A DNA stretch of 33,109 nucleotides. It comes from Acidobacteriota bacterium (GTDB lineage Bacteria; Acidobacteriota; Terriglobia; Bryobacterales; Bryobacteraceae). The stretch lies in contig VFZY01000048.1 of assembly GCA_016870915.1 (NCBI GenBank), positions 1 to 33,109 of the forward strand, written 5' to 3'. The first letter of the stretch is position 1, and each line of letters starts with the position of its first letter. The notes below the pieces were generated by a model, which worked only from the letters and a program-made list of their open reading frames with translations, had not been told where the DNA came from and made no database searches. This document shows positions 19,991 through 29,330 of the stretch, piece after piece. The translations under genes were made by a program, and so were the position numbers.

Positions 19991-21300
19991 TGGCATCCCG
20001 GCGCGAGTTCCTGTTACAGGGCGCCGCCGCTGCGGGCCTGGACCTCAGCGGAATTCCGAACTTCTGTACCCACGAGCATTGGGGTAGCATCTCCGCGATT
20101 GGAACCGTGCCCGAAGGCTACCGTGCGGACGTGGAACAAGGGGCCGTTCCATCGCGGTCCGCTCGCCTGGACGACGTGCTTCTGGATCCCTATCTTCGCG
20201 GTTGGCTGAGTGCCGCCGGAGTTCGCGTCGAGACGGGCGCCAGATCATGGCTCACCAGGCGGAAGTTGGATCGCGATCTGGAACGTCAGCGGCTCAGCGG
20301 TGCGTACCAGTGCGTTCGGCGCGGCGTGCTCAAGCTGCATCAGGTGGACATCGATACCGCGGGTGAGCGGGACATGGACGCATTGGACGCACGGATCGGC
20401 CAGCGATATGGAAACGTGTTTTCGTGGTACCGGCAGGCGATGAAGCTTGCTGGGTTCAGCGAACTGATCCGGCCGGTGCATCCGGAGTTCTACGAGCGCG
20501 TGGCGTCCCGCGAGGCCGCCGCCGAGGAGCGCGCGTTCACGCGCACAGTGCTTCGAATCGACCCGTTCCTCGGGCTCTGGACCGGGAAGTCGGAGCGCCG
20601 CGATGCCCTCGCCCGAATCGTCGGCGTGGAGCCGGCCGACGCCCGTACCTGGCGGCAGTTTCTGGAAGCGTGGTTCCAGCGAGCCAAGGACGGCGGCGCC
20701 GTGGGCACCAAACAGTTGCAGGCGTACCGGCGTCCGTTGTTGTTTGACGTGCGTGATGACACCGCCGTGCGATGGCGCGGTGCTTTGGATGCGACGGAGG
20801 TGCGTGTATTCCAGGATTGGGTGGTGCATGAGTGCTCGCGGTTGGCCGCGGAGTTGGGCTGGGTGCATCAGGTGCACGTGGGCACCCACAATCTGGCGGA
20901 GTCAAGCCCGGTGCCGCTGGGGACATTGGCGCAGCGCTATCCGAAGATGCGCCTCGTGATGATTCACTGCTGGCCGTTCCTCCGGGAGGCGGGCCAGCTC
21001 GCGAAGCAGACGCCGAACATTTACTTGGACACCTGCTGGCAGTGCATCTTGAACCCCGAGTTCTTGCGCGAGGCCTTGTCGCTGTGGCTCAACTACGTCC
21101 CCCGTCACAAGATCACTCTGGGCCACGATGCCACGAGCGTTGAGATGGCGGTGGGGTCCAGTCTGTTTACGCGGGAGATTCTGCAGGACTCGCTGCGGCG
21201 CTTCGGAATGGGATGGAGCGTGCGCGATCGTCGAGCCTTCGCGGCTGATCTCCTGCACAACAACGCGGTGGAACTGTACGGATACGGCCGTCGCGTGTGA
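19990..21300 (+). CDS. amidohydrolase-family protein with a Tat-like N-terminus
   Basis: A 436-residue TIM-barrel metal hydrolase of the amidohydrolase-2 type. It shows the HxH metal pair in CTHEHWG (His28, His30), a Lys in GAVGTKQLQAYRRPL (Lys241, a possible carboxylated ligand), WVHQVHVGTHN (His296), MIHCWPFLRE (His326) and ITLGHDAT (Asp380). The middle (about 85-230) is a long, mostly helical insertion. Relatives hydrolyse C-N or C-C bonds or isomerise uronates; the substrate is unknown. The start SRREFLLQGAAAAG looks like a Tat signal, but the hydrophobic part is very short and runs straight into the metal site, so export is doubtful. The ATG overlaps the previous stop, so this is the last gene of the sugar operon. 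tRNA-Arg follows 2 bp after the stop on the other strand. Confidence 0.85.
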   Translation: MASRREFLLQGAAAAGLDLSGIPNFCTHEHWGSISAIGTVPEGYRADVEQGAVPSRSARLDDVLLDPYLRGWLSAAGVRVETGARSWLTRRKLDRDLERQRLSGAYQCVRRGVLKLHQVDIDTAGERDMDALDARIGQRYGNVFSWYRQAMKLAGFSELIRPVHPEFYERVASREAAAEERAFTRTVLRIDPFLGLWTGKSERRDALARIVGVEPADARTWRQFLEAWFQRAKDGGAVGTKQLQAYRRPLLFDVRDDTAVRWRGALDATEVRVFQDWVVHECSRLAAELGWVHQVHVGTHNLAESSPVPLGTLAQRYPKMRLVMIHCWPFLREAGQLAKQTPNIYLDTCWQCILNPEFLREALSLWLNYVPRHKITLGHDATSVEMAVGSSLFTREILQDSLRRFGMGWSVRDRRAFAADLLHNNAVELYGYGRRV

Positions 21301-21302
21301 GG

Positions 21303-21379
21303 TGGTAGGGATGGGCAGATTCGAACTGCCGACCTTTCGCTTAGGAGGCGAACGCTCTATCCAACTGAGCTACATCCCC
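21303..21379 (-). tRNA. tRNA-Arg (anticodon CCT)
   Basis: The minus strand folds into a full cloverleaf of 77 nt with encoded CCA. The acceptor stem GGGGATG pairs with CATCCCT (first pair G-U). The D arm contains AGCTCAGTTGGATAGAGC. The anticodon stem TTCGC/GCGAA has the loop CTCCTAA, giving anticodon CCT for the AGG codon. The T arm is GGCAG-TTCGAAT-CTGCC. It lies between the amidohydrolase stop and purD. Confidence 0.96.
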
Positions 21380-21407
21380 ATGGGCGGCGTACAACTCAAT
21401 GGTAGCG

Positions 21408-22628
<1,221 letters not shown>

Positions 22629-22672
22629 AGTAGAACGGCTTCCTCCCGATAGAATGGAGCTATCTAACCAGT

Positions 22673-24499
22673 ATGAAGTATGACGTGGTGGTGGTAGGAG
22701 CAGGACACGCCGGCTGCGAAGCGGCCCGGGCAGCCGCGCGAATGGGAGCCCGGACAGCCCTGATTACAATGAATGCCGACCTCATAGCGCAGATGTCGTG
22801 CAACCCGGCAATCGGCGGTATCGCCAAGGGCCATCTGGTGCGTGAGATCGACGCCCTTGGCGGACTCATGGGGGAAGTAGCCGATGCAGTGGGTATCCAG
22901 TTCCGGCTGCTGAATGCCAGCCGCGGGCCGGCCGTCTGGTCGCCGCGTGCCCAGATGGACAAGCGGCGCTATCGGGAGAAGGTGAAAGAGGTGCTCGAGA
23001 AGGAGCCCAACCTGCGAATCCTGCAAGCTGAGGTGGCAAGGCTGATCGTGGAGGGTGGGGAGATTCAAGGGCTCTACCTGATGGACGGGCGGCGGGTCGC
23101 GGCACGGGGTGTGGTAATCACCACCGGGACCTTCCTCAACGGGCTGGCACATGTCGGGGAGTCCCGGTACAGCTGCGGCCGGAGCGGAGAGGCTCCCTCG
23201 GAGGTGCTTGGGACCCAGTTGAGAAACCTGGGATTGGGCTGGAAACGGTTGAAGACCGGTACACCCCCCCGGCTGGATGGGCGTACCATCGACTGGACAC
23301 GGTTTGAGGCCCAGGCAGGGGACGCCGAGCCAACGCCCTTCTCCTTCATGACGGAGCGGATCGAGCGTGAACAGATCAAATGCTACGTAGCCTACACCAC
23401 TCCCGAGACACAGGCCATCCTGCGGGAAAGCTTGGCTCGGTCACCGCTATACAGCGGACAGATTGAGGGCGTGGGCCCCCGGTACTGTCCATCGATCGAA
23501 GATAAGGTCGTGAAGTTCCCGGATCGGGACCGGCACCAGATATTCCTGGAGCCGGAGGGGCTCGATACGAATGAGGTGTACGTCAACGGCATGTCGACCA
23601 GCATGCCCATCGATGTGCAGGCCCGAATGATCGCGTCGATCCCTGGACTGGAGGACGCCGAGATGATCCGGCCGGGCTACGCCATCGAATACGACGCGAT
23701 GGACCCGCGATCGTTGGATCACGGTCTCGGGGTTCGTACAGTGCGGGGGCTGTACCTAGGCGGCCAGATCAACGGAACGTCGGGATATGAGGAAGCTGCG
23801 GCCCAGGGTCTGGTAGCGGGAATGAGTTGTGCGCTATATGTTGGGGGTCAGGCCGGCGTGGAAATTGAGCGGGATGAGGGATACGTCGGGATCATGATTG
23901 ACGACCTTGTCACGAAGGGCGCGGATGAACCGTATCGCATGTTCACGTCTAGAGCCGAGTTCCGCCTGCGGCTCCGAATCGATAACGCCGACGAGCGCCT
24001 GACACCGCTGGCCAGGAGGACGGGGTTGGTTGGCGACCAGCGGTGGGAGCGGTTTCAAGCGAAGGAATCTCAGAAGAAGGCAGTCGTTCGGTTGCTGGAA
24101 GAGACAAAATTCCGCATCGGTCAGGATAGCGTCACCGGGGAAGTGTGGCTGAGACGCCCGGAGGCCCGGCTCGCGGATAGGCGGGCGTGGGTGGAGGAGA
24201 CCCTGGGAACGGCGTTGATTGGGGGTGTCGCGGAAACCGTCGAAACCGAGGTGAAGTACGAGGGATATCTGGCGCAGCAAGCTCGGCAGGTGGAACGGTT
24301 GCAGGCTAGCGGCGAGGTCAGGATTCCGGCAGGCTTTGAGTACCACGGAGTTCCGGGCCTGTCGAGGGAAGTGTGTGAGCGGCTGGAACGGGTAGCACCG
24401 GCAACTCTAGGCCAAGCGGGCCGGATCCAAGGGGTGACACCGGCGGCTGTCGCGCTACTGGAGGTGTATCTCCGCACCAAGCGTGCGTTTCGAGGGTAA
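22673..24499 (+). CDS. mnmG: tRNA uridine-5-carboxymethylaminomethyl(34) synthesis enzyme MnmG (GidA)
   Basis: A 608-residue FAD enzyme of normal length. FAD binding is shown by [20 protein letters not shown]. The conserved block [48 protein letters not shown] and the [19 protein letters not shown] signature follow. The C-terminal helical region with [15 protein letters not shown] binds tRNA and the partner MnmE. The complex adds a carboxymethylaminomethyl group to U34 of several tRNAs. mnmG is commonly near oriC together with rsmG (gidB), parA and parB; here rsmG is missing and parS sites with parA follow directly. The coding strand is G-rich, in contrast to parA. Confidence 0.98.
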   Translation: MKYDVVVVGAGHAGCEAARAAARMGARTALITMNADLIAQMSCNPAIGGIAKGHLVREIDALGGLMGEVADAVGIQFRLLNASRGPAVWSPRAQMDKRRYREKVKEVLEKEPNLRILQAEVARLIVEGGEIQGLYLMDGRRVAARGVVITTGTFLNGLAHVGESRYSCGRSGEAPSEVLGTQLRNLGLGWKRLKTGTPPRLDGRTIDWTRFEAQAGDAEPTPFSFMTERIEREQIKCYVAYTTPETQAILRESLARSPLYSGQIEGVGPRYCPSIEDKVVKFPDRDRHQIFLEPEGLDTNEVYVNGMSTSMPIDVQARMIASIPGLEDAEMIRPGYAIEYDAMDPRSLDHGLGVRTVRGLYLGGQINGTSGYEEAAAQGLVAGMSCALYVGGQAGVEIERDEGYVGIMIDDLVTKGADEPYRMFTSRAEFRLRLRIDNADERLTPLARRTGLVGDQRWERFQAKESQKKAVVRLLEETKFRIGQDSVTGEVWLRRPEARLADRRAWVEETLGTALIGGVAETVETEVKYEGYLAQQARQVERLQASGEVRIPAGFEYHGVPGLSREVCERLERVAPATLGQAGRIQGVTPAAVALLEVYLRTKRAFRG

Positions 24500-24500
24500 G

Positions 24501-24519
24501 GCGCAGATTTTTGCTGCGC
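24501..24519 (+). terminator. hairpin just after mnmG, possible terminator
   Basis: GCGCAG (24501-24506) pairs with CTGCGC (24514-24519) across a seven-base loop, one base after the mnmG stop. There is no T run behind it on either strand, so intrinsic termination would be weak. Confidence 0.3.
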
Positions 24520-24657
24520 GCGGTTCAGAGGTAGCGGTCGGAGCACGACTGTACGGCGTGCCAAGGGCGGCCCTGCAGTAGCAGGAGCGTGGAGGCGCAT
24601 GGGTAAGAGTGCGAGCTGGCCTCCCGCAGCCTTTCGCGACTCCGCGGAAACTTGATG

Positions 24658-24671
24658 GTTCCACGTGGAAC
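24658..24671. promoter_or_regulatory. parS site 1
   Basis: A perfect 14-bp palindrome, GTTCCACGTGGAAC, flanked by G on both sides. It closely matches the bacterial chromosomal parS consensus built around CACGTG, bound by the ParB helix-turn-helix. Confidence 0.9.
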
Positions 24672-24759
24672 GACGGATTGGAGCGCGAGTGAAGCGAAAC
24701 CGGATCCTGTGCTTGCTCCCCAGGATCAACCTTCATTGATCAGCGTCGGTCATAGGCTG

Positions 24760-24773
24760 GTTCCACGTGGAAC
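24760..24773. promoter_or_regulatory. parS site 2
   Basis: A second GTTCCACGTGGAAC, 102 bp after site 1, extended here to a perfect 16-bp palindrome (G before, C after). Confidence 0.9.
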
Positions 24774-24812
24774 CGTTGTTTGCAGCAGGTGGTCAATTCC
24801 ACCCCCCTGACG

Positions 24813-24826
24813 GTTCCACGTGGAAC
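24813..24826. promoter_or_regulatory. parS site 3
   Basis: A third GTTCCACGTGGAAC, 53 bp after site 2 and 50 bp before the parA start, close enough to influence parA transcription. Confidence 0.9.
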
Positions 24827-24876
24827 GAATTCAGGCAGCCCCGAGCGTGATACCATCCATAGAGAAAAGGACGTGA

Positions 24877-25662
24877 ATGGCAAAAGCAATTGCAGTCGCA
24901 AATCAGAAAGGCGGCGTGGGCAAGACCACAACAGCCATCAACCTCGCGGCCTCCCTGGCCGCAAGTGAGCTTAAAACCCTACTAATAGATATCGACCCCC
25001 AGGGCAATACCACCACTGGCGTCGGCATTCCCAAACAGGACCTGCCCGCCACCAGCTACGACGTCCTCATCGGAACTAAGGAAATCTCCCAAGCCATCCA
25101 ACCCACCGAATTCCAGGGACTTCACATCCTGGCGGCGGACAAAAATCTCGTCGCCGCCAACGTCGAACTCATCGACGTCGAAAACCGGCAAACTCGCCTC
25201 CGCGACCAGCTTGCCACCATCCGCGACCGCTACGACTTCATCATCATCGACTGCCCGCCCGCCCTCGACCACCTCACCCTCAACGCCCTCGTCGCCGCCG
25301 ACAGCGTCCTCATCCCCATCCAATGCGAGTTCTTCGCACTCGAAGGCGTATCTCAGCTCATCGATACCATCGACAGAATTCGGGAATCCCTGCACCCCAC
25401 CCTCGCCATCGAAGGCATCCTCCTCACCATGTTCGACGACCGCACCAACCTCACCCGCCAGGTCGCCGCCGACCTCAAGGATTTCTTCCAGGATCAGGTC
25501 TTTGACACCGTCATCCCCCGCAGCGTCCGCCTTGCCGAAGCCCCCAGCCACGGCAAGCCCGTGCTAGCCTACGACATGCGCTCGAAAGGCGCCGAAAGCT
25601 ACATCAAGCTGGCAAAAGAAGTCCTCGCGCGCTCAAACCGGACCCAGCAGGCAGGCCAGTAA
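24877..25662 (+). CDS. parA: chromosome partitioning ATPase ParA (Soj)
   Basis: A 261-residue deviant-Walker ATPase. It starts AKAIAVANQKGGVGKTT with the Walker A' Lys11 and Lys16, then LLIDIDPQGN (Asp38/Asp40) and the Walker B FIIIDCPPALDHLT. FFALEGVSQL and the C-terminal VIPRSVRLAEAPSHGKPV are also hallmarks of Soj-type chromosomal ParA. ATP-bound dimers coat the nucleoid, and ParB-parS complexes stimulate hydrolysis, which pulls the origin toward the pole. The ATG follows AAGGA with 5-bp spacing; the nearest parS ends 50 bp upstream. parB starts 12 bp after the stop. Third codon positions are overwhelmingly C, a sharp change from mnmG. Confidence 0.97.
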   Translation: MAKAIAVANQKGGVGKTTTAINLAASLAASELKTLLIDIDPQGNTTTGVGIPKQDLPATSYDVLIGTKEISQAIQPTEFQGLHILAADKNLVAANVELIDVENRQTRLRDQLATIRDRYDFIIIDCPPALDHLTLNALVAADSVLIPIQCEFFALEGVSQLIDTIDRIRESLHPTLAIEGILLTMFDDRTNLTRQVAADLKDFFQDQVFDTVIPRSVRLAEAPSHGKPVLAYDMRSKGAESYIKLAKEVLARSNRTQQAGQ

Positions 25663-25674
25663 GAAAGTCTCCCA

Positions 25675-26571
25675 GTGACCAAACCCATCGAAACCCGAAA
25701 AGCCCTCGGCAAAGGCCTCTCCGCCCTCCTCCCACAACGCCCCCGGCCCGTCGAGCCCGTCCCCGAACCCGCCCCATCCGCAATCAGCACGGCCACGGTC
25801 GCCCAGATCCCCATCACCCTCATCGACCCCAACCCGCTCCAGCCCCGCACCGTCTTCCAAGCCGACCGCCTCCAGGAACTCGCCGACTCCATCTCCCAGA
25901 ACGGCGTCATCCAACCCCTCATCGTGCGCCGCCAGGGCCCACGCTACGAACTCGTCGCCGGCGAACGCCGCTGGCGTGCCTCCCGCCTCGCCGGCTTCGA
26001 ACACGTGCCCTGCGTCATCCAGGACATCGCCGACGAACAGCTCATGGTCGTCGCGCTCATCGAAAACATCCAGCGCGAAGACCTCAATCCCATCGAAGTC
26101 GCGCAAGCCTATGAGCGCCTCATCCGCGAACTCAACCTCACCCACGAAGAGATCGGCCGCCGCACCGGTAAGGACCGCGCATCCATCACCAACATCGTCC
26201 GCCTGCTCCGTCTACCTAAGGATCTTCAGATCCTGGTAGCCGAACACCGCCTCTCCACCGGCGCGGCCAAAGCCATCCTCGGCCTGCCCACGGAGGAACT
26301 CCAACGCCAGGTCGCCGAAAAGACCGTCTCCCAGGGCCTCTCCGTGCGCGCTGTCGAACGCGCCGTCCAGGCCATCAACGAGCCCCGAACACCAAATTCA
26401 GAATCCGAGCCCGCAATCGACCCCAACGTCCGCGCCGCCATCGATGAACTGGAAAGAGCCCTCGGAACCCGCGTCCGCATCGTCCCCCGCGGCGACCAGC
26501 GCGGCCGCATCGAGATCGAATACTATTCCCAGGACGAACTCCACCGAATCTATGGCCAGATTGTCGGCTGA
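25675..26571 (+). CDS. parB: chromosome partitioning CTPase/DNA-binding protein ParB (Spo0J)
   Basis: A 298-residue protein starting at GTG (25675). The N-terminus KALGKGLSALLPQ is the usual ParA-contact tail. The CTP-binding/ParB-Nuc domain has ITLIDPNPLQPRTVF, LADSISQNGVIQPLIVR and VAGERRWRASRLAG. The central domain has LIENIQREDLNPIEVAQAYE followed by the helix-turn-helix LTHEEIGRRTGKDRASITNI, which reads parS. A Pro/Ser linker precedes the C-terminal dimerisation domain with RVRIVPRGDQRGRIEIEYYS. ParB loads on parS as a CTP clamp and spreads. The three parS sites just upstream of parA provide its target. parA and parB are clearly one operon. Confidence 0.97.
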   Translation: MTKPIETRKALGKGLSALLPQRPRPVEPVPEPAPSAISTATVAQIPITLIDPNPLQPRTVFQADRLQELADSISQNGVIQPLIVRRQGPRYELVAGERRWRASRLAGFEHVPCVIQDIADEQLMVVALIENIQREDLNPIEVAQAYERLIRELNLTHEEIGRRTGKDRASITNIVRLLRLPKDLQILVAEHRLSTGAAKAILGLPTEELQRQVAEKTVSQGLSVRAVERAVQAINEPRTPNSESEPAIDPNVRAAIDELERALGTRVRIVPRGDQRGRIEIEYYSQDELHRIYGQIVG

Positions 26572-26591
26572 CAGAAGTGGGAAGGGAGAAG

Positions 26592-26668
26592 TGGTGCCGG
26601 CGGTAGGACTTGAACCTACGACCTACGGCTTATGAGACCGTCGCTCTAACCGACTGAGCTACACCGGC
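26592..26668 (-). tRNA. tRNA-Met (anticodon CAT), elongator type
   Basis: The minus strand gives a 77-nt cloverleaf with encoded CCA. The acceptor is GCCGGTG/CGCCGGC (one G-U pair), the D arm AGCTCAGTCGGTTAGAGC, the anticodon stem ACGGT/GCCGT with loop CTCATAA (anticodon CAT), and the T arm GTAGG-TTCAAGT-CCTAC. The first acceptor pair is a true G-C, so it is not an initiator. A tRNA-Ile with lysidine-modified CAT is possible but the overall sequence looks more like elongator Met. Confidence 0.92.
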
Positions 26669-26769
26669 GAGGTGAAACCAACACCTTCAGGGTATGCGGC
26701 CCGGGTTCGGTCTGTCAATATCAGCTATTCAGGTCCGATACTAGAATCAGCCCGTACTACACTACAAAC

Positions 26770-28065
26770 TTGGCGCACGCTATCCGCTTTGAAGCGGTGT
26801 CGAAAAGCTATCCCATCTACCGGTCGCCGCACGACCGCCTCACCGAACTTGCCACCTTCAACCGCGCCAAACGCCACACCGACTTCTGGGCTCTCCGCGA
26901 CATCACCTTCGACGTCCAACCCGGCGAAACCTTCTGCGTCATCGGCGAAAACGGATCCGGCAAAAGCACCCTTCTCCAACTCGTCGCCGGTATCCTCCAG
27001 CCCACCCAGGGCTCCGTCGATGTCGCCGGCCGCGTCTCCGCTCTCCTCGAACTCGGCAGCGGCTTCAACCCCGACTTCTCCGGCCGCGACAACGTCTACC
27101 TGAACGGAGCCATCCTCGGCCTCTCCTCCGCCGAAATCGACCGCCGCTACTCAAGCATCACCGCCTTCGCCGAAATCGGCGATTTCATCCATCAGCCCGT
27201 CAAAACCTACTCCAGCGGCATGACCGTCCGCCTCGCCTTCGCCGTCGCCATCCACGTCGACCCCCGCATCCTCCTCGTCGATGAAGCTCTCGCCGTCGGC
27301 GATATCTACTTCCGCCAACGCTGCATGCGCAAGGTCCACGAACTGCGCACCCAGGGCGTCACCATCCTCTTCGTCTCCCACGCCATCGGCGACGTCAAGG
27401 CCGTCGGCCACCGCACAATCTGGCTCGATCAGGGCCGCGTCCGTGAACTCGGAGCAACGGATTCCGTTGTCGTGAAATACCTCGCCGCCATGGCCGAAAA
27501 GGACTCCGCCTACCTCCAGCTCAAGAAACAAACCGCGCCAGCCTCCCCCCGCGGTGCCGTCTTTCAAGCGGCCAGGACCGCTCAGCGCGTGCCCAACATC
27601 GATCACCGCCACGGCGACCGCCGCGCCGAAATCACCGGCATCGAAATCCTCGACCCGCACGGCCAGCCCACCCACCTGCTCGAACCGTCCTCCCGGATCA
27701 CCGTCCGCATCTCCGCCCGCGCCCACGAACCCATCGCCCTCCCCAACATCGGCTTCATGCTCCGCAATCACCTCGGCGTCGACTTCGCCGGCACCAATAC
27801 GGTCCGCGAAGGGTACGAACTGCCCCCGATGCACCCCGGAGACATCTATACTGTAGACTTCCACCTCGACCTTCCCGCGTTGTACCCCGGCAACTTCTCG
27901 TTCTCGCCGGCCATCGCGGACGGGACGCTGCGCAACTACCGCATGTGCGATTGGATCGACAACGCGATCACCCTCCAAATGGGCCACGGCGAAGGCCAGG
28001 TCTACGGCTATCTCCACCTGCCCTGCCGCGTCGAGGTCTATGTTCCGGAGGAAGACCGTGCCTGA
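26770..28065 (+). CDS. ABC transporter ATPase for polysaccharide export, Wzt-type with C-terminal sugar-binding domain
   Basis: A 431-residue protein; the best start is TTG (26770) and no clear ribosome site precedes it. The ATPase domain (about 1-245) has Walker A GENGSGKST (59-67), a Q-loop region, the shortened signature YSSGMTVRLAFAVA, Walker B RILLVDEALAVGD and the H-loop FVSHAIGDV. The C-terminal half (about 270-430, starting RRAEITGIEILDPHG) has the all-beta look of the Wzt_C carbohydrate-binding domain, with LRNHLGVDFAGTNT and YPGNFSFSPAIADGT. In E. coli O8/O9a this domain recognises the terminal modification of the finished polymer before export. The matching permease Wzm is not upstream, where parB and a tRNA lie, so it must be elsewhere. 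It overlaps the next gene by 8 bp. Confidence 0.92.
   Translation: MAHAIRFEAVSKSYPIYRSPHDRLTELATFNRAKRHTDFWALRDITFDVQPGETFCVIGENGSGKSTLLQLVAGILQPTQGSVDVAGRVSALLELGSGFNPDFSGRDNVYLNGAILGLSSAEIDRRYSSITAFAEIGDFIHQPVKTYSSGMTVRLAFAVAIHVDPRILLVDEALAVGDIYFRQRCMRKVHELRTQGVTILFVSHAIGDVKAVGHRTIWLDQGRVRELGATDSVVVKYLAAMAEKDSAYLQLKKQTAPASPRGAVFQAARTAQRVPNIDHRHGDRRAEITGIEILDPHGQPTHLLEPSSRITVRISARAHEPIALPNIGFMLRNHLGVDFAGTNTVREGYELPPMHPGDIYTVDFHLDLPALYPGNFSFSPAIADGTLRNYRMCDWIDNAITLQMGHGEGQVYGYLHLPCRVEVYVPEEDRA
28047..28052 (+). promoter_or_regulatory. ribosome-binding site that fixes the methyltransferase start
   Basis: GGAGGA lies 5 bp before the GTG at 28058, inside the 3' end of the Wzt gene. It favours GTG 28058 over the upstream in-frame ATG at 28040. 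Confidence 0.7.
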
Positions 28066-29329
28066 GTTCACCGGCGAACGCGTCATCCCCGGCCACGTCA
28101 ACCCCGACCTCTGGAATGAACACCTCTCGCGCTACGCCTTCGCCACCCGCCTCGCCCGCAAACGCCGCATCATCGATGTCGGCTGCGGCGCCGGCTACGG
28201 CAGCGCCGAACTAGCCTCCTCGGCCGCCTCCGTCGTGGGTGTTGACATCTCAGTCGAAGCGGCCCGCGAAGCAGCCGCCACCTACGGCGGCCCCGCCATC
28301 TCGTTCGCCGCGGCCTCCTGCACGGAACTGCCCTTTGCCGAAGCCACCTTCGATCTCGCCGTCGCCTTCGAGGTCATCGAGCACCTCAACGACTGGCAGG
28401 CCATGCTCCGCGAAGCCCGCCGTGTCCTTGCCCCGCACGGCCAGCTCGTCGTCTCCACCCCCAACCGCCTCTATTACGAGCAGACCCGCGCTGCCTCCGG
28501 CCCCAACCCGTTTCACGTCCACGAGTTCTCCTACGAAGAGTTCCGCGACGCGCTGCTCGAAGTCTTCCCCCACATCGCCATGTTCGTCCAGAACCACGCC
28601 GAAGCCGTCGCGTTCTGCCCAACCCAGCCCTCCAAGGGCACCGAAGCCCGCCTCGAAGGCGGACCGCCCACAGCCGCCACGGCCCACTTCTTCATCGCCG
28701 TCTGCGCCGCCACGCCCCAGATGGGCGCGCCGACCTTCCTCTACCTTCCCAAGGCCGGCAACGTCCTGCGCGAACGCGAACTCCACATCTCGAAGCTCGA
28801 ACTCGATCTCGCCGCCAGCCTCACCGAACACGCCAGCCTCGTCGAACTACACCGCGAGCAGAACAACGAACTTCAGCAGGCCAACCGCTGGGCCGCCGAA
28901 CTCGACGTCAAACTCACCGGCGCCTCCGCACGCATCGCTCAGCTTCAGGATGAACTCGTCGCCCAGCAGACCCGGGCCCAACACGCCATCACGCGCCTCG
29001 AAGCCGAGCAGGAAGAACAGCACCGCCACTACGAAAAAGAGCTGGCCACCCAGGAAAAAGAGCTGGCCACCCAGGAAAAAGAGCTGGCCACCCAGGCCGC
29101 CGAGACCGCATCGCTCCGCACAGACCTCGAAGCGAAACAGCAGGAGCTTCTCCGCTGCATCACCCTCCTGCACCAGGCCGAGCAGTCCGTCGAAGAGCGC
29201 ACACAGTGGGCCCAATCCCTCGACGCCGAAGTCGCCCGCTTGAACGATGAGCTTCGAAACATTTCCGGCTCAAAATGGTTGAAGCTTGGCCGCACCTTCG
29301 GGCTGGGCCCACGGGTCACGCCGCACTAG
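28058..29329 (+). CDS. SAM-dependent methyltransferase with long C-terminal coiled coil (candidate chain-terminating enzyme)
   Basis: A 423-residue protein starting at GTG behind GGAGGA. Residues about 1-210 are a class I methyltransferase: RRIIDVGCGAGYGSAELA (SAM loop), VVGVDISVEAAREAA (acidic ribose ligand), FDLAVAFEVIEHLNDW and GQLVVSTPNRLYYEQ. From about residue 235 to 405 the sequence is charged, Pro-free and heptad-like, a long coiled coil rich in Glu, Gln and Ala. It includes the exact heptad EKELATQ three times. The last residues (NISGSKWLKLGRTFGLGP) form a basic amphipathic tail that could touch the membrane. WbdD of E. coli O9a also joins a methyltransferase to a coiled-coil ruler, with a kinase domain between; no kinase is seen here. 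The gene overlaps Wzt by 8 bp, so the two are translationally coupled. Confidence 0.85.
   Translation: MPEFTGERVIPGHVNPDLWNEHLSRYAFATRLARKRRIIDVGCGAGYGSAELASSAASVVGVDISVEAAREAAATYGGPAISFAAASCTELPFAEATFDLAVAFEVIEHLNDWQAMLREARRVLAPHGQLVVSTPNRLYYEQTRAASGPNPFHVHEFSYEEFRDALLEVFPHIAMFVQNHAEAVAFCPTQPSKGTEARLEGGPPTAATAHFFIAVCAATPQMGAPTFLYLPKAGNVLRERELHISKLELDLAASLTEHASLVELHREQNNELQQANRWAAELDVKLTGASARIAQLQDELVAQQTRAQHAITRLEAEQEEQHRHYEKELATQEKELATQEKELATQAAETASLRTDLEAKQQELLRCITLLHQAEQSVEERTQWAQSLDAEVARLNDELRNISGSKWLKLGRTFGLGPRVTPH
29033..29095 (+). repeat. 21-bp perfect tandem repeat, three copies
   Basis: The unit gaaaaagagctggccaccca+g occurs at 29033-29053, 29054-29074 and 29075-29095 with no mismatch. 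Each unit encodes one heptad (EKELATQ) of the coiled coil of the methyltransferase, so a change in copy number lengthens or shortens the coil without a frameshift. Confidence 0.97.
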
Positions 29330-29330
29330 A

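Larger units (their letters stand above)
24500..24876. promoter_or_regulatory. mnmG-parA intergenic region: parS centromere cluster
   Basis: This 377-bp gap contains no credible gene on either strand and no rsmG remnant that I can see. Its notable content is the hairpin after mnmG and three identical parS palindromes in the right half, ending 50 bp before parA. The parA promoter must lie within or beside these sites, so ParB bound there could also repress parAB. AAGGA (24867-24871) is the parA ribosome site. Confidence 0.8.

Noticed and set aside
24500-24660. A possible rsmG (gidB) remnant after mnmG
   Set aside because: No frame in this stretch shows a methyltransferase-like segment; open frames on the minus strand are complements of mnmG and of the parS region.
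28239-29243. Pro/Ser-rich 334-codon frame inside the methyltransferase gene
   Set aside because: Low-complexity composition is the expected +1 reading of GCC/CTC-rich codons; no start signal.
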